A stretch of 64,000 bases of DNA from Schizochytrium sp. CCTCC M209059 (lineage: Eukaryota > Sar > Bigyra > Thraustochytrida > Thraustochytriidae), in NCBI GenBank assembly GCA_000818945.1, contig KN805431.1, forward strand, positions 1 to 64,000. The letters are read 5' to 3'. The notes under the pieces are model-generated. The model saw only the letters and a list, made by a program, of their open reading frames with translations. It searched no databases and was not told where the DNA came from. Shown piece after piece: positions 51,074 through 61,394 of the stretch. Every line of letters starts with the position of its first letter. Within the stretch, counting starts at the first letter, position 1. The translations under genes were made by a program, and so were the position numbers.

Positions 51074-51651
51074 TTTTGCACAATCTTTCGCTTTCGATCT
51101 ATTACAACAATTATAATAAAAAGCAAGATGAAAAAGAAGACAGTCGGTTTGAATTGAGCAAAGCTTTACTCGTTTCCGTTGCCGGAAACATATACGTCAA
51201 GATATCTCGTCAGTCTGTCTTTCGAAATGAGCCTTTTTGTCTCAAGATTGCACTACAACAGCTTCGTACACTCCGATCAAAGGGGGGAATTCTCTTCACC
51301 ACCCGCCCTCTAAATCTCCTTCTCTCTCCCTGTGCTCCTCGTGGCTCCCTCGTTATCTATCCCTTGGCTTCTTTTCTTCTAGCCGCAGTTTCCTTCTCTT
51401 TTTCGCGACTCTGCTTGGCTCGATCTCGGACGAGCTTCGATTCCGAAACGATGCTAGCTCACCCGTTTTGTGCCAAAAATATTTCTTGTCCCAGTTGCTC
51501 GCAGAAGCACGGACAGTGAGAGCAGAGCAAATCCTCATCCATCAGCCGACCCCTCCCTCCCTCACGTTGACGTGGCGAAGAAGGAGAAGAAGCAGCAGCA
51601 GACGCAGCAGACACGAAGACGAGCGCAACGTAGAAGCAAGCAAAGCGCAAG
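51074..51651. other. Spacer between two SDR genes
   Basis: 578 bp, T/C-rich on + from 51280 to 51420, then a purine-rich leader with GAAG, GCAGCA and GAAGCAAGCAAAG repeats (51583-51648) directly before the next ATG. No gene is seen. Confidence 0.45.
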
Positions 51652-52455
51652 ATGTCACTCCGCGGCCGACTTGCTCTGGTGACTGGCGCCTCATCGGGCA
51701 TCGGGGCTGCAGCGGCGCTCAAGCTGGCCTCGCACGGGTGCGCCGTGGCACTCACTGGCCGGAAGGAGGAGGCCCTGCTCGGCGTGATGGAGAGAATCAA
51801 GAACGAACTCGGAAATGAGGCGCCTCAGGTGGCCATCTTCCCCGGCGATGCCACCCAAGAAACAGACGTTGACCGAATCGTAAAGGAATCTGTAAAAATG
51901 CTTGGAGAAAACAGGCTCGATATCCTTGTCAATTGCGCCGGCGTCCTCAAGGGAGGCGCCGTCGGGGCTGCAGACATGGCCAACTGGGACGCTAACTTTG
52001 ACACCAATGCACGTGGGGTATTCTGCTTCATGTCCAAGGCCATCCCGTACATGGAGAAGCCCAAGGGAGAGCTCACCAGCTCTATTGTCAACGTGTCCTC
52101 AGTGAATGGTCTCCAGTCCTTTGGTGGCGTCGCGGCGTACTGTGCCAGCAAAGCTGCCGTAGACATGCTCACCGACTGTGCAGCGGTAGACCTTGCCCCC
52201 AAGGGTATCCGATGCAACACGGTCAACCCGGGCGTCATTGTGACCGAGCTTCAGAAGCGCGGCGGTCTAAGCGACGAGCAGTATGCGGGATTCCTCAAGC
52301 GCTCTGAGGAGGTCACGCATCCGCTTGGACGCGTCGGCAAGCCCGATGAGGCTGCTGAAGCTATTCTTTTTCTTGCGGACTCCTCCAAGAGCGACTTTAT
52401 CACCGGCACCCACCTCACTATTGATGGTGGACGTCGCTGTCTCGGAGCTCGTTAA
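51652..52455 (+). CDS. Classical short-chain dehydrogenase/reductase
   Basis: The 267-residue protein is a complete classical SDR: TGASSGIG (11-18), Arg37 after beta-2 (NADP(H) preference likely), GDATQ (65-69), NCAG (94-97, Cys in place of the second Asn), Ser149/150, Tyr163 and Lys167 (YCASK), NPGVIVTEL, and the C-terminal GTHLTIDGGRR of the FabG/glucose-dehydrogenase-like group. It is probably a soluble cytosolic tetramer reducing or oxidising a small carbonyl substrate; no substrate can be named. It converges with the DMAP1/SWC4 gene 252 bp away. Confidence 0.93.
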   Translation: MSLRGRLALVTGASSGIGAAAALKLASHGCAVALTGRKEEALLGVMERIKNELGNEAPQVAIFPGDATQETDVDRIVKESVKMLGENRLDILVNCAGVLKGGAVGAADMANWDANFDTNARGVFCFMSKAIPYMEKPKGELTSSIVNVSSVNGLQSFGGVAAYCASKAAVDMLTDCAAVDLAPKGIRCNTVNPGVIVTELQKRGGLSDEQYAGFLKRSEEVTHPLGRVGKPDEAAEAILFLADSSKSDFITGTHLTIDGGRRCLGAR

Positions 52456-52707
52456 CGGTCCAATTTCCAGGTCTCTATATGAAACAAAAAAATATTGGGC
52501 CAGGTAGCGGAAAGGTATACAGTCTTCGTCTACATGTAGAGTAGAGCTCATACTTTGTGCTCGCATGTTCGACCCGGTCAGTTTGTCACTCTGCGCGTTG
52601 GTCCTTTTTCTGTTATCATTGTGACGAGGCCAAACGGGACAAACGGCCCGCCCTTGACCTTTGATCCACAAAGCACGCTCGCTCGCTTCCGTGAGGAATT
52701 TTTTAAC

Positions 52708-54468
52708 TTAAGACGTTGACGTTTTTGCCTTTTTCGATCTTGCTCCGCTGGCTGCTCCGGCATTCATCGCCTTGCGTTTGCCAGGTTCGATCTTGATGCC
52801 GGATCCTGCAAGCTCCTCTGCTACGACCTGAGAAGGTTGTCTCTTGCGCCGACTCGTGCGCGCCGGTGCATCTGCTGTGCTTTCGAGACCTTGTGCCGAT
52901 GCTGCGCCGGCCGATGAGGCTCCGGATTGCCCGGACGTGGCTTGGCCAGGCGCTGGCACCAAGGTTTGCGCCGCAGTCGGTGCGGACGCTCCAACGAGGC
53001 TTCCTCCAGCTCCAGCTCCTGTTGTTGCTGCAGCTGCAGCTGCGGCAGCACTCGAAGCTGACTTGCGCTTATTGGCACGCGCAGCCTTGGTGTTGGAGCC
53101 CGAACTCCGAGGTGCTGGTGCGCCACCGGCAAGAGCAGGCGAAAGACCTTGAAGTTTGTGAACGAGCTTGCGCTGTTCGATGAGCTTGCTCTGCAGCGCC
53201 AAAAGCTTGAGCACATCCTGACGGAGCTTGGTGTACGCTTGACACACTTGAACTGTGGGCACGGGCCGCAATGGAACGCTCAATTCGTTGAGAACATCGT
53301 CCATTTTACCCTGAAGACGTGGACCGATACCCGTCGAGGAAAGAGGTGTAAGGAACTCTGCGCTGCGCAGGTATACACCCGGCTTCTTGCTTTTGGCCTC
53401 TTTCTCGAGGGCTGCCGGATTGTTAATAATTTTGTCGACGAGCGTGGGTGGGAACTGATGTAAGGCCGGGGGGGCCTTGTTCGCCTTGCCCTTTCGTTTC
53501 GTGGAGCTGACAACGCGGGGCTGATCCTTTTGAAGCCTGCGCAACTGGACATCAATGCGTCGCACCTCGCTAATGAGGCGGGCTTCTTCTTTTTCTTCGG
53601 CGAGAGAGCGCGAAAAGAGCACTTGGAGCTGCTTGTTCCGCTTAATGTCGTAGGCCTCGTCGTATGCGTAGTCGAGCAAGGTGTTCTCGGTTTGTGCAAT
53701 AGCCTTGGCGCTGACAGTCGCCGTCGACTCTTCGACGGTGCCCAGCACAGCGTTCAAGGCATCCGGGTCGAGTTCGCCGGCGGTATCGGAGCGTGCGCCA
53801 TGTGCGCCGCCGTCGCCGGCTTGCTCAGAGGAAGCTGCCGCTGCAGAAGCCACCGCATAGGCAGCAGCAGCAGCCGCGACAGCCTTGGAGGCCTTTTTGC
53901 TTCTCCGCGTCTGCACAACGAGCTTGGCAATGTTGTAGTAGCGCGCTTTCATCTCAATGACGCTACGCGGCTTTGGCAGGGGCCATCTATCCTCGATAAT
54001 GTACCAGCGGAGGTCGTACTCGGCACAGAGGCGAAAGAGCATATCGGATTCCTCCCGCGTCCAACCACTCACAGCATCGTTGGGTGCCACGAGAGCATCA
54101 TACTCTTCGGGAGCATATTTGACGGCAGCACTGCGTCTGTTGAAGCGCGCAAACGCGTAGTCGGTTTCCGGGGCTTGGGCTTGCTGCCAATGCGATAACA
54201 TCATTCCATCTTTGCGTGCTGAATTTGAAAAAGGTTTCCACACCCATTTGACGGCGGGGTTGGCTGCAAGCTGCTTGTAGTGTGCGGCGGTCTTGTCGCC
54301 AGCACCTGCCCCTGGAGCTAACGGAGGAAGCTCTGTCCCATTGCCTAAGAGAGCAAAGACCTCCTTGCTCATGCCATCAGGCCTCTTCACGGACGATTTT
54401 GATCGTGATCTCTCGCCGCCGCCGCCGCCGCCCTTGGCGAGGCCTAGGATATCTGCGACGTCGCCCAT
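52708..54468 (-). CDS. DMAP1: DMAP1/SWC4 homologue (SWR1/NuA4 chromatin complexes)
   Basis: The 586-residue protein begins MGDVADILGLAKG and shares with DMAP1/Swc4 the blocks KRPDGMSKEVFALLG, WVWKPFSNSARKDGMMLSHW, YAFARFN and the SANT/Myb-like domain (about 125-185: WTREESDMLFRLCAEYDLRW, then IIEDRW and IEMKARYYNI). A helical region (about 270-445) with LLDYAYDEAYDIKRNKQLQ and PRLQGKMDDVLNEL matches the conserved DMAP1 C-terminal domain. The rest is Ala/Ser/Gln-rich, ending in a basic GARSKKAKTSTS tail. Family members are shared subunits of H2A.Z-depositing and histone acetyltransferase complexes in the nucleus. All family blocks are present, so the protein looks functional. Confidence 0.95.
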   Translation of the reverse strand: MGDVADILGLAKGGGGGGERSRSKSSVKRPDGMSKEVFALLGNGTELPPLAPGAGAGDKTAAHYKQLAANPAVKWVWKPFSNSARKDGMMLSHWQQAQAPETDYAFARFNRRSAAVKYAPEEYDALVAPNDAVSGWTREESDMLFRLCAEYDLRWYIIEDRWPLPKPRSVIEMKARYYNIAKLVVQTRRSKKASKAVAAAAAAYAVASAAAASSEQAGDGGAHGARSDTAGELDPDALNAVLGTVEESTATVSAKAIAQTENTLLDYAYDEAYDIKRNKQLQVLFSRSLAEEKEEARLISEVRRIDVQLRRLQKDQPRVVSSTKRKGKANKAPPALHQFPPTLVDKIINNPAALEKEAKSKKPGVYLRSAEFLTPLSSTGIGPRLQGKMDDVLNELSVPLRPVPTVQVCQAYTKLRQDVLKLLALQSKLIEQRKLVHKLQGLSPALAGGAPAPRSSGSNTKAARANKRKSASSAAAAAAAATTGAGAGGSLVGASAPTAAQTLVPAPGQATSGQSGASSAGAASAQGLESTADAPARTSRRKRQPSQVVAEELAGSGIKIEPGKRKAMNAGAASGARSKKAKTSTS

Positions 54469-54997
54469 TATGTCCTTTTTTCGAGTTTCGCTTGCCGTAG
54501 GGTGGTTGGCTTGGCTCGGTGATGAAGGGAACGATCAACGGCGCGCCCACTTTCGTCTCCCTCGTGGAGGGCGCCGCCCGTTTCGTTTGGACTCGCCACG
54601 GGACGGAGAGAGAGCCTTGGGCTCGCGCCTCAGGACGTCCAGTGGGAGCGGCTGCCTATGCAGCGCGCACCGTGGCGCCCGTGCTGTGCTGTGCTGCGCC
54701 GGGCCACGCCGCGCCGCGCCGCGCCGCGCCGTGCCGTGCCTCACCAATTTTTTTATGGTTTGGATTTGTTTTTTGTTGTTGTTTCTTTCTTGGTCTCAAT
54801 TTTTTTTTCCCGCGCGTTAGCCTGTCTGCCAATGGCAACCTTTTCGGCAGAACCACCAAAGAAACAAGAAAAATGACAGCATGAATTTGACTACGAGCTT
54901 TAACAACAAGGACCTCAATGGGGAAAATCTAGCGAAAACGATTTGCGCACACATGCACAAGCACGCACGCACGCACGCACGCGCAGAGGAACGGATT
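54469..54997. promoter_or_regulatory. Upstream region of DMAP1 with GCGCC/GTGCC repeats
   Basis: 529 bp between the GDPD stop and DMAP1 start (both -). GTGCT, GCGCC and GTGCC pentamers run at about 54679-54740, T-runs at 54748-54815, and an ACGC tract at 54962-54980. No gene is seen. Confidence 0.4.
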
Positions 54998-56063
54998 TCA
55001 GGTCATGAAAATCGTACAAATGTTCGTGATCCAAGAAATCGGGATGATGAGAAACATGTGGACCAAGACGTACTTCCAGGAGCGAGAGGGTCGACGCACA
55101 AGGAGAGGATCTCGTTGCTGTTGTGCATCGCCGGCAACTCGCTCAAGCGTCGCAACGCGGTCGGAAATGACTCCATCGACCCCGATCGCGATGCAATAGC
55201 GCATCTGCTCTTCGGCGTTGACCGTCCAGCAAAATACCTTTTTTCCACGGCGGTGCATGTAGTTGACGAAAGCCGGCGTAATAGCAAGAACGTTGGGACT
55301 GTAACCATCGACGTAGTCGACCCTGGCCAAGGTCGAGGCCCAACGCCAGGGGAAACACAAAAGATGGCACTCGATCTCTGGCGCAAGCTGCTTGATTGTG
55401 CGCAGGTAGCTTTCAATAAAGGAGTGCACAATCACAACATGCTGTGCATCCGCAGCCTTGATGACTTTGACAACCTCCTCTGCAAGGTCCTTGTACGCTG
55501 CGGGGCCACTCCACGTAAACATGCGGAATTTGAGCTCGATGAGAAACTTTGCACCATCGGACCTTGACGTGAAGATTTCAAGCGCCTCGGAGAGGAGCGG
55601 AATACGCTCTCCTTGAAATTCGCTGCCCTTTTTCACCCCGGCGTCGAGCGCCTTGAGCTCTTGAAGCGTCAAGTTTGCGACGGCGCCGGTCCCATCCGTG
55701 GTCCGGTCGACGGTGGCATCATGCATGATGACCACCTCGCTGCAACGTAATAAGCGATATAAACAGGATTGAAAGAAAACGCGCAAGGTCTGTTAGTGAA
55801 CGCCTGTGGCCTTGTAAGCGTCGCAAATGTACGTACCCAGTCTTGCAGAACTGTACATCACACTCGACGACTGTCGCGCCCGTCTCGAGAGCTTTGGCAA
55901 AGGCAAGACATGTGTTTTCCGGATACTCTTCGCTGAAGCCGCGATGTGCTACAAGGGTTGGCGAAAGGCTTGCGCCCTCGAGGCGACTGCTCGCAGGTGG
56001 TGGTGGGCCACCGTCCCACTCGTCGCTCGGCTCAACTTTGACGACGACCTCCTTTGTCTGCAT
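54998..56063 (-). CDS. Glycerophosphodiester phosphodiesterase (two exons) with C-terminal membrane segment
   Basis: Exon 1 (56063-55837) joined to exon 2 (55739-54998) gives 322 residues. Splicing yields AHRGFSEEYPENT (His40, Glu49), ECDVQFCKTGEVVIMHD (Glu67, Asp69, His82) and TVDRTTDGTG, the standard GDPD metal and catalytic motifs. Further GDPD blocks are IPLLSEALEIF, KFLIELKF, FCWTVN and GVDGVISD. The enzyme hydrolyses glycerophosphodiesters to an alcohol and glycerol-3-phosphate; some members act on N-acylethanolamine lipids. The last ~25 residues (from SWKYVLVHMFLI) are hydrophobic, suggesting a tail anchor. The gene is divergent from the acetolactate synthase gene. Confidence 0.93.
55740..55836 (-). 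other. Spliceosomal intron in the GDPD gene
   Basis: 97 nt, donor GTACGT, acceptor TTACGTTGCAG, phase 2. It joins GG to C as the Gly codon of KTGEVVIMHD. Confidence 0.93.
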
Positions 56064-57109
56064 CGTCACGATGGCCTTATCGACGTCTTGTCGACAGCAA
56101 CTTGCAAGTTATACGCGACCACCAGGCAATCTCAGCACGCCCAGCGAGCACGGAGCTTGCGAAGAGGGTTTACAAGTCGTCGTTCATTCGCTCTCAAGCT
56201 TTGCCTCAACGCAACTAGGCCCAGGCCTACTTTCACTGTGTCTTGTCTTGCCTTTCACACCGACCGAGTGTGCACAACCGTGTTTTGCACAAAGCGCAAG
56301 ATGCTCACTCGACTGTGAAGAAAGGTTGCGCGCAAGCGACTGCGACTGCGAGGATGAGGATGACTGGCAGCCTGTTCAAAAACTGAAAATCCGCGATGGG
56401 TCAGTGCCATTCGCGCATGACGCCTGCGAGAGACAAGTTAACTCGTGTCACTGGCATGTCCTAGCATCTTTACGCGAGCAAAATTCAATCGCTTTATTTT
56501 TTCAGTTTCGTAACCTTCTCGCAACCGCGAATCGCCGTTTCAGCCTGACTAATCTGCAGCTGCGTGGCACTGTCAGTCAGTCAGTCAGTCGTGCGCGCTG
56601 TTCCAGCACCGAGGTCGCGCGTCGCCGCGCCTGGACCGCTGCTGCTACTGCTAGTGGCACGGCAGGTAGGAGCTTGTTGCCGGAACACCAGCAGCCGCCA
56701 GTCGACGCCAGCCAGGGGAAAGTCCGGCGTCGAAGGGAGAGGAAGGCGGCGTGTGCAAACTAACGTTGACCACTGGCGCCCGCCGACACGAGCAGGAAGC
56801 AGGCAGCTGCAGAGCGCAGCGCGCAAGTGCAGAATGCGCGAAAGATCCACTTGCGCGCGGCGGGCGCGCACTTGCGGGCGCGGCGCGGAACAGTGCGGAA
56901 AGGAGCGGTGCAGACGGCGCGCAGTGACAGTGGGCGCAAAGCCGCGCAGTAAGCAGCGGCGGGGAACGGTATACGCAGTGCCGCGGGCCGCCGCACACAG
57001 AAGTATACGCGGGCCGAAGTGGGGCGTCGCGCGCGGGAAGTGCGGAATGGCGGGCAAGGAAAGGAGGAGACGGAAAGAGGGCGGGAAAGAGAGAGAGAGA
57101 GAGTGAAAA

Positions 57110-57140
<31 letters not shown>

Positions 57141-57346
57141 CTCGGAGCCACGCCGCGGGGAGAGAGAGAAATGAAAGCACGGCACGGCAAAGCAAAGCAA
57201 AGCAGACCCAGCCAGACCCAGCCGAGGGAGGAGCGCGCGCAGGACCCGCGCGGCGAGCGAGCGAGCACGGCGCGCGAGCGAGCGAGCGAGCGAGCGCGCG
57301 AGCGAGCAAGGCTTGCTGCGAGCGATCGAGCGAGCGAGCGGGAAGG
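56064..57346. promoter_or_regulatory. Divergent intergenic region (GDPD / acetolactate synthase)
   Basis: About 1.28 kb. It holds TAGGCCCAGGCCTA at 56216-56229, a CAGT tract at 56573-56590, GA and GAAA microsatellites (57089-57140), a GCAAA pentamer run (about 57183-57205) and GAGC tetramers (57256-57340) right up to the acetolactate synthase ATG. GC content rises sharply toward that start. No gene is supported. Confidence 0.4.
57109..57140 (+). repeat. (GAAA)8 leader microsatellite
   Basis: AAAG/GAAA units about 210 bp upstream of the acetolactate synthase ATG, preceded by a short GA run. Confidence 0.93.
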
Positions 57347-59401
57347 ATGAGCGCGACCCGCGCGGCGACGAGGACAGCGGCGGCGCTGTCCTCGGCGCTG
57401 ACGACGCCTGTAAAGCAGCAGCAGCAGCAGCAGCTGCGCGTAGGCGCGGCGTCGGCACGGCTGGCGGCCGCGGCGTTCTCGTCCGGCACGGGCGGAGACG
57501 CGGCCAAGAAGGCGGCCGCGGCGAGGGCGTTCTCCACGGGACGCGGCCCCAACGCGACACGCGAGAAGAGCTCGCTGGCCACGGTCCAGGCGGCGACGGA
57601 CGATGCGCGCTTCGTCGGCCTGACCGGCGCCCAAATCTTTCATGAGCTCATGCGCGAGCACCAGGTGGACACCATCTTTGGCTACCCTGGCGGCGCCATT
57701 CTGCCCGTTTTTGATGCCATTTTTGAGAGTGACGCCTTCAAGTTCATTCTCGCTCGCCACGAGCAGGGCGCCGGCCACATGGCCGAGGGCTACGCGCGCG
57801 CCACGGGCAAGCCCGGCGTTGTCCTCGTCACCTCGGGCCCTGGAGCCACCAACACCATCACCCCGATCATGGATGCTTACATGGACGGTACGCCGCTGCT
57901 CGTGTTCACCGGCCAGGTGCCCACCTCTGCTGTCGGCACGGACGCTTTCCAGGAGTGTGACATTGTTGGCATCAGCCGCGCGTGCACCAAGTGGAACGTC
58001 ATGGTCAAGGACGTGAAGGAGCTCCCGCGCCGCATCAATGAGGCCTTTGAGATTGCCATGAGCGGCCGCCCGGGTCCCGTGCTCGTCGATCTTCCTAAGG
58101 ATGTGACCGCCGTTGAGCTCAAGGAAATGCCCGACAGCTCCCCCCAGGTTGCTGTGCGCCAGAAGCAAAAGGTCGAGCTTTTCCACAAGGAGCGCATTGG
58201 CGCTCCTGGCACGGCCGACTTCAAGCTCATTGCCGAGATGATCAACCGTGCGGAGCGACCCGTCATCTATGCTGGCCAGGGTGTCATGCAGAGCCCGTTG
58301 AATGGCCCGGCTGTGCTCAAGGAGTTCGCGGAGAAGGCCAACATTCCCGTGACCACCACCATGCAGGGTCTCGGCGGCTTTGACGAGCGTAGTCCCCTCT
58401 CCCTCAAGATGCTCGGCATGCACGGCTCTGCCTACGCCAACTACTCGATGCAGAACGCCGATCTTATCCTGGCGCTCGGTGCCCGCTTTGATGATCGTGT
58501 GACGGGCCGCGTTGACGCCTTTGCTCCGGAGGCTCGCCGTGCCGAGCGCGAGGGCCGCGGTGGCATCGTTCACTTTGAGATTTCCCCCAAGAACCTCCAC
58601 AAGGTCGTCCAGCCCACCGTCGCGGTCCTCGGCGACGTGGTCGAGAACCTCGCCAACGTCACGCCCCACGTGCAGCGCCAGGAGCGCGAGCCGTGGTTTG
58701 CGCAGATCGCCGATTGGAAGGAGAAGCACCCTTTTCTGCTCGAGTCTGTTGATTCGGACGACAAGGTTCTCAAGCCGCAGCAGGTCCTCACGGAGCTTAA
58801 CAAGCAGATTCTCGAGATTCAGGAGAAGGACGCCGACCAGGAGGTCTACATCACCACGGGCGTCGGAAGCCACCAGATGCAGGCAGCGCAGTTCCTTACC
58901 TGGACCAAGCCGCGCCAGTGGATCTCCTCGGGTGGCGCCGGCACTATGGGCTACGGCCTTCCCTCGGCCATTGGCGCCAAGATTGCCAAGCCCGATGCTA
59001 TTGTTATTGACATCGATGGTGATGCTTCTTATTCGATGACCGGTATGGAATTGATCACAGCAGCCGAATTCAAGGTTGGCGTGAAGATTCTTCTTTTGCA
59101 GAACAACTTTCAGGGCATGGTCAAGAACTGGCAGGATCTCTTTTACGACAAGCGCTACTCGGGCACCGCCATGTTCAACCCGCGCTTCGACAAGGTCGCC
59201 GATGCGATGCGTGCCAAGGGTCTCTACTGCGCGAAACAGTCGGAGCTCAAGGACAAGATCAAGGAGTTTCTCGAGTACGATGAGGGTCCCGTCCTCCTCG
59301 AGGTTTTCGTGGACAAGGACACGCTCGTCTTGCCCATGGTCCCCGCTGGCTTTCCGCTCCACGAGATGGTCCTCGAGCCTCCTAAGCCCAAGGACGCCTA
59401 A
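57347..59401 (+). CDS. ILV2: Acetolactate synthase catalytic subunit, mitochondrial type
   Basis: The 684-residue thiamine-diphosphate enzyme makes acetolactate/acetohydroxybutyrate, the first common step of valine, leucine and isoleucine synthesis. The first ~85 residues are Ala/Arg/Ser-rich with a QQQQQQ run and few acidic residues, a likely mitochondrial presequence. Then come [16 protein letters not shown], the catalytic Glu139 in [38 protein letters not shown] (Pro192, equivalent to a known herbicide-site Pro) and the ThDP-binding motif GDA...NN (558-587), followed by FQGMVKNWQ (Trp595). The wording is strikingly like yeast Ilv2 ([21 protein letters not shown]). The FAD and ThDP motifs are complete, so it should be functional. 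Coding GC is high with strong C/G third-position preference. Confidence 0.98.
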   Translation: MSATRAATRTAAALSSALTTPVKQQQQQQLRVGAASARLAAAAFSSGTGGDAAKKAAAARAFSTGRGPNATREKSSLATVQAATDDARFVGLTGAQIFHELMREHQVDTIFGYPGGAILPVFDAIFESDAFKFILARHEQGAGHMAEGYARATGKPGVVLVTSGPGATNTITPIMDAYMDGTPLLVFTGQVPTSAVGTDAFQECDIVGISRACTKWNVMVKDVKELPRRINEAFEIAMSGRPGPVLVDLPKDVTAVELKEMPDSSPQVAVRQKQKVELFHKERIGAPGTADFKLIAEMINRAERPVIYAGQGVMQSPLNGPAVLKEFAEKANIPVTTTMQGLGGFDERSPLSLKMLGMHGSAYANYSMQNADLILALGARFDDRVTGRVDAFAPEARRAEREGRGGIVHFEISPKNLHKVVQPTVAVLGDVVENLANVTPHVQRQEREPWFAQIADWKEKHPFLLESVDSDDKVLKPQQVLTELNKQILEIQEKDADQEVYITTGVGSHQMQAAQFLTWTKPRQWISSGGAGTMGYGLPSAIGAKIAKPDAIVIDIDGDASYSMTGMELITAAEFKVGVKILLLQNNFQGMVKNWQDLFYDKRYSGTAMFNPRFDKVADAMRAKGLYCAKQSELKDKIKEFLEYDEGPVLLEVFVDKDTLVLPMVPAGFPLHEMVLEPPKPKDA

Positions 59402-60124
59402 GTTCTTTTTTCCATGGCGGGCGAGCGAGCGAGCGCGCGAGCGCGCAAGTGCGCAAGCGCCTTGCCTTGCTTTGCTTCGCTTCGCTTTGCTTTGCTTCAC
59501 ACAACCTAAGTATGAATTCAAGTTTTCTTGCTTGTCGGCGATGCCTGCCTGCCAACCAGCCAGCCATCCGGCCGGCCGTCCTTGACGCCTTCGCTTCCGG
59601 CGCGGCCATCGATTCAATTCACCCATCCGATACGTTCCGCCCCCTCACGTCCGTCTGCGCACGACCCCTGCACGACCACGCCAAGGCCAACGCGCCGCTC
59701 AGCTCAGCTTGTCGACGAGTCGCACGTCACATATCTCAGATGCATTTGGACTGTGAGTGTTATTATGCCACTAGCACGCAACGATCTTCGGGGTCCTCGC
59801 TCATTGCATCCGTTCGGGCCCTGCAGGCGTGGACGCGAGTCGCCGCCGAGACGCTGCAGCAGGCCGCTCCGACGCGAGGGCTCGAGCTCGCCGCGCCCGC
59901 GCGATGTCTGCCTGGCGCCGACTGATCTCTGGAGCGCAAGGAAGACACGGCGACGCGAGGAGGACCGAAGAGAGACGCTGGGGTATGCAGGATATACCCG
60001 GGGCGGGACATTCGTTCCGCATACACTCCCCCATTCGAGCTTGCTCGTCCTTGGCAGAGCCGAGCGCGAACGGTTCCGAACGCGGCAAGGATTTTGGCTC
60101 TGGTGGGTGGACTCCGATCGAGGC

Positions 60125-60560
60125 GCAGGTTCTCCGCAGGTTCTCGCAGGCCGGCAGTGGTCGTTAGAAATAGGGAGTGCCGGAGTCTTGACGCGCCTTA
60201 GCTCACTCTCCGCCCACGCGCGCATCGCCGCCATGCCGCCGTCCCGTCTGTCGCTGCGCTGGCCGCGACCGGCTGCGCCAGAGTACGACAGTGGGACAGA
60301 GCTCGAGGCGACGCGAATCGCTCGGGTTGTAAGGGTTTCAAGGGTCGGGCGTCGTCGCGTGCCAAAGTGAAAATAGTAGGGGGGGGGGGGGGNNNNNNNN
60401 NNAGGGGGGGGGGGGGGGGTACCCCCCCCGGGCAGGTTCTCCTCGCCAGCCTAAGTGCCTAAGGGAGCGTAGGGGTTTCGTTGACCAGAGAAGCGGAGAA
60501 CCTGCCGCGGCGCGGAGAACCTATCGGCGGAGAACTTGCCAGGCGCGAGGCAGTTCTCCA
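60125..60560. repeat. Dispersed GCGGAGAACCTGC motif family
   Basis: Copies or close variants occur in inverted form at 60125-60137, 60136-60150 and 60432-60442, and direct at 60493-60505, 60512-60524 and 60527-60540, with an inverted half at 60549-60559. A second cluster lies at 63506-63550. Confidence 0.75.
60380..60419. other. Poly(G) run containing a 10-N gap
   Basis: About 13 G, ten N (60393-60402), one A and about 17 G, then GTACCCCCCCC. It is probably a homopolymer the assembly could not resolve. Confidence 0.95.
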
Positions 60561-60770
60561 ATTTGCGGACAGCGGCGCGCCCACGCGAGGCGGCCGCGTG
60601 GCGATACAGCGAGGCGACCGCGCGGGGCCGCGTGGCGACACAGCTGCGCGCGGAGTCGGCTGCGAGAAGGCTTCTCGCTGGCTTGGTTGGGGTCGCGGGT
60701 GGCAGGGGATGGATGCCCAGGTACGTCGGCGTGCGCGCGCCCAGGGAGAAAAGGACAGACGCGCGGGCCT

Positions 60771-60822
60771 GCGATGCGAGCACGCGATGCGAGCACGCGA
60801 TGCGAGCACGCGATGCGAGCAC
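60771..60822 (+). repeat. 13-bp tandem repeat, four perfect copies
   Basis: Unit GCGATGCGAGCAC at 60771, 60784, 60797 and 60810, continuing into GCGA tetramers. Confidence 0.95.
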
Positions 60823-61394
60823 GCGAGCGAGCGCCCGAGCAAATGCCACGGAACACGCGTTTTTTGTTTGGTGATTTCTATGTATGCGGGGAGACTTCGA
60901 TGGCCGAAAGGGGTGCAAGGCCAAAAGATGCTGACAGCTTCGATCGGTCTACGGCGCGAGCAGGAAAGGGAGCAAGGGGCGGAATTCTTCTGCCTTGACC
61001 CCTTGTCTCCTCCTGAGCTTGCACGTACACTCGTCGTCACAGAGAGTCTTATCTCCTTTGGCCGGCATCGTCTTTGCTTTGCCCAGGATCATGCATGCGA
61101 CAATATTCTCGGTCGAAGCAAGCAACTGATGATGAAATGACATGCAATGCATGTATGATGCGACGCGCCAGCCAGGTCCCTTTGCATATTTTTTTTCGAA
61201 AAGAAACGTCTCTTTCCCGTGCAACGAAAAGTGAGGACATTGTCGTTGTATGTGCTTTTGTGCTGTGTGTCCAAAAATCGCCGTCTAACGTAACAATGCT
61301 CTGTATCTAGTCTATTCCTCGTGCTAGTAGCCAGAAGCCACCACGTCCAAAAAAAATTAGTTCTCGGTTTGCGCTTCTCTCTCTCTCGCCCCTG

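Larger units (their letters stand above)
59402..61394. other. 2-kb repeat-bearing intergenic region with a small gap
   Basis: Between two plus-strand genes. It contains GCGA/GCGCGA runs right after the acetolactate synthase stop (59419-59456), CTTTG/CTTCG pentamers (59460-59498), the GCGGAGAACCTGC motif family (60125-60560), a G-run interrupted by ten Ns (60380-60419) and a 13-bp minisatellite (60771-60822). Long open frames here lack motifs. I see no gene. Confidence 0.5.

Noticed and set aside
49961..52455. Recent tandem duplication of the two adjacent SDR genes
   Set aside because: The two proteins differ in length (370 and 267), N-terminal context, active-site surroundings and C-terminus. 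They belong to different SDR groups.
56651..59626. 991-residue minus-strand frame opposite acetolactate synthase
   Set aside because: A shadow of the strong third-position GC bias of the acetolactate synthase gene. There are no family motifs.
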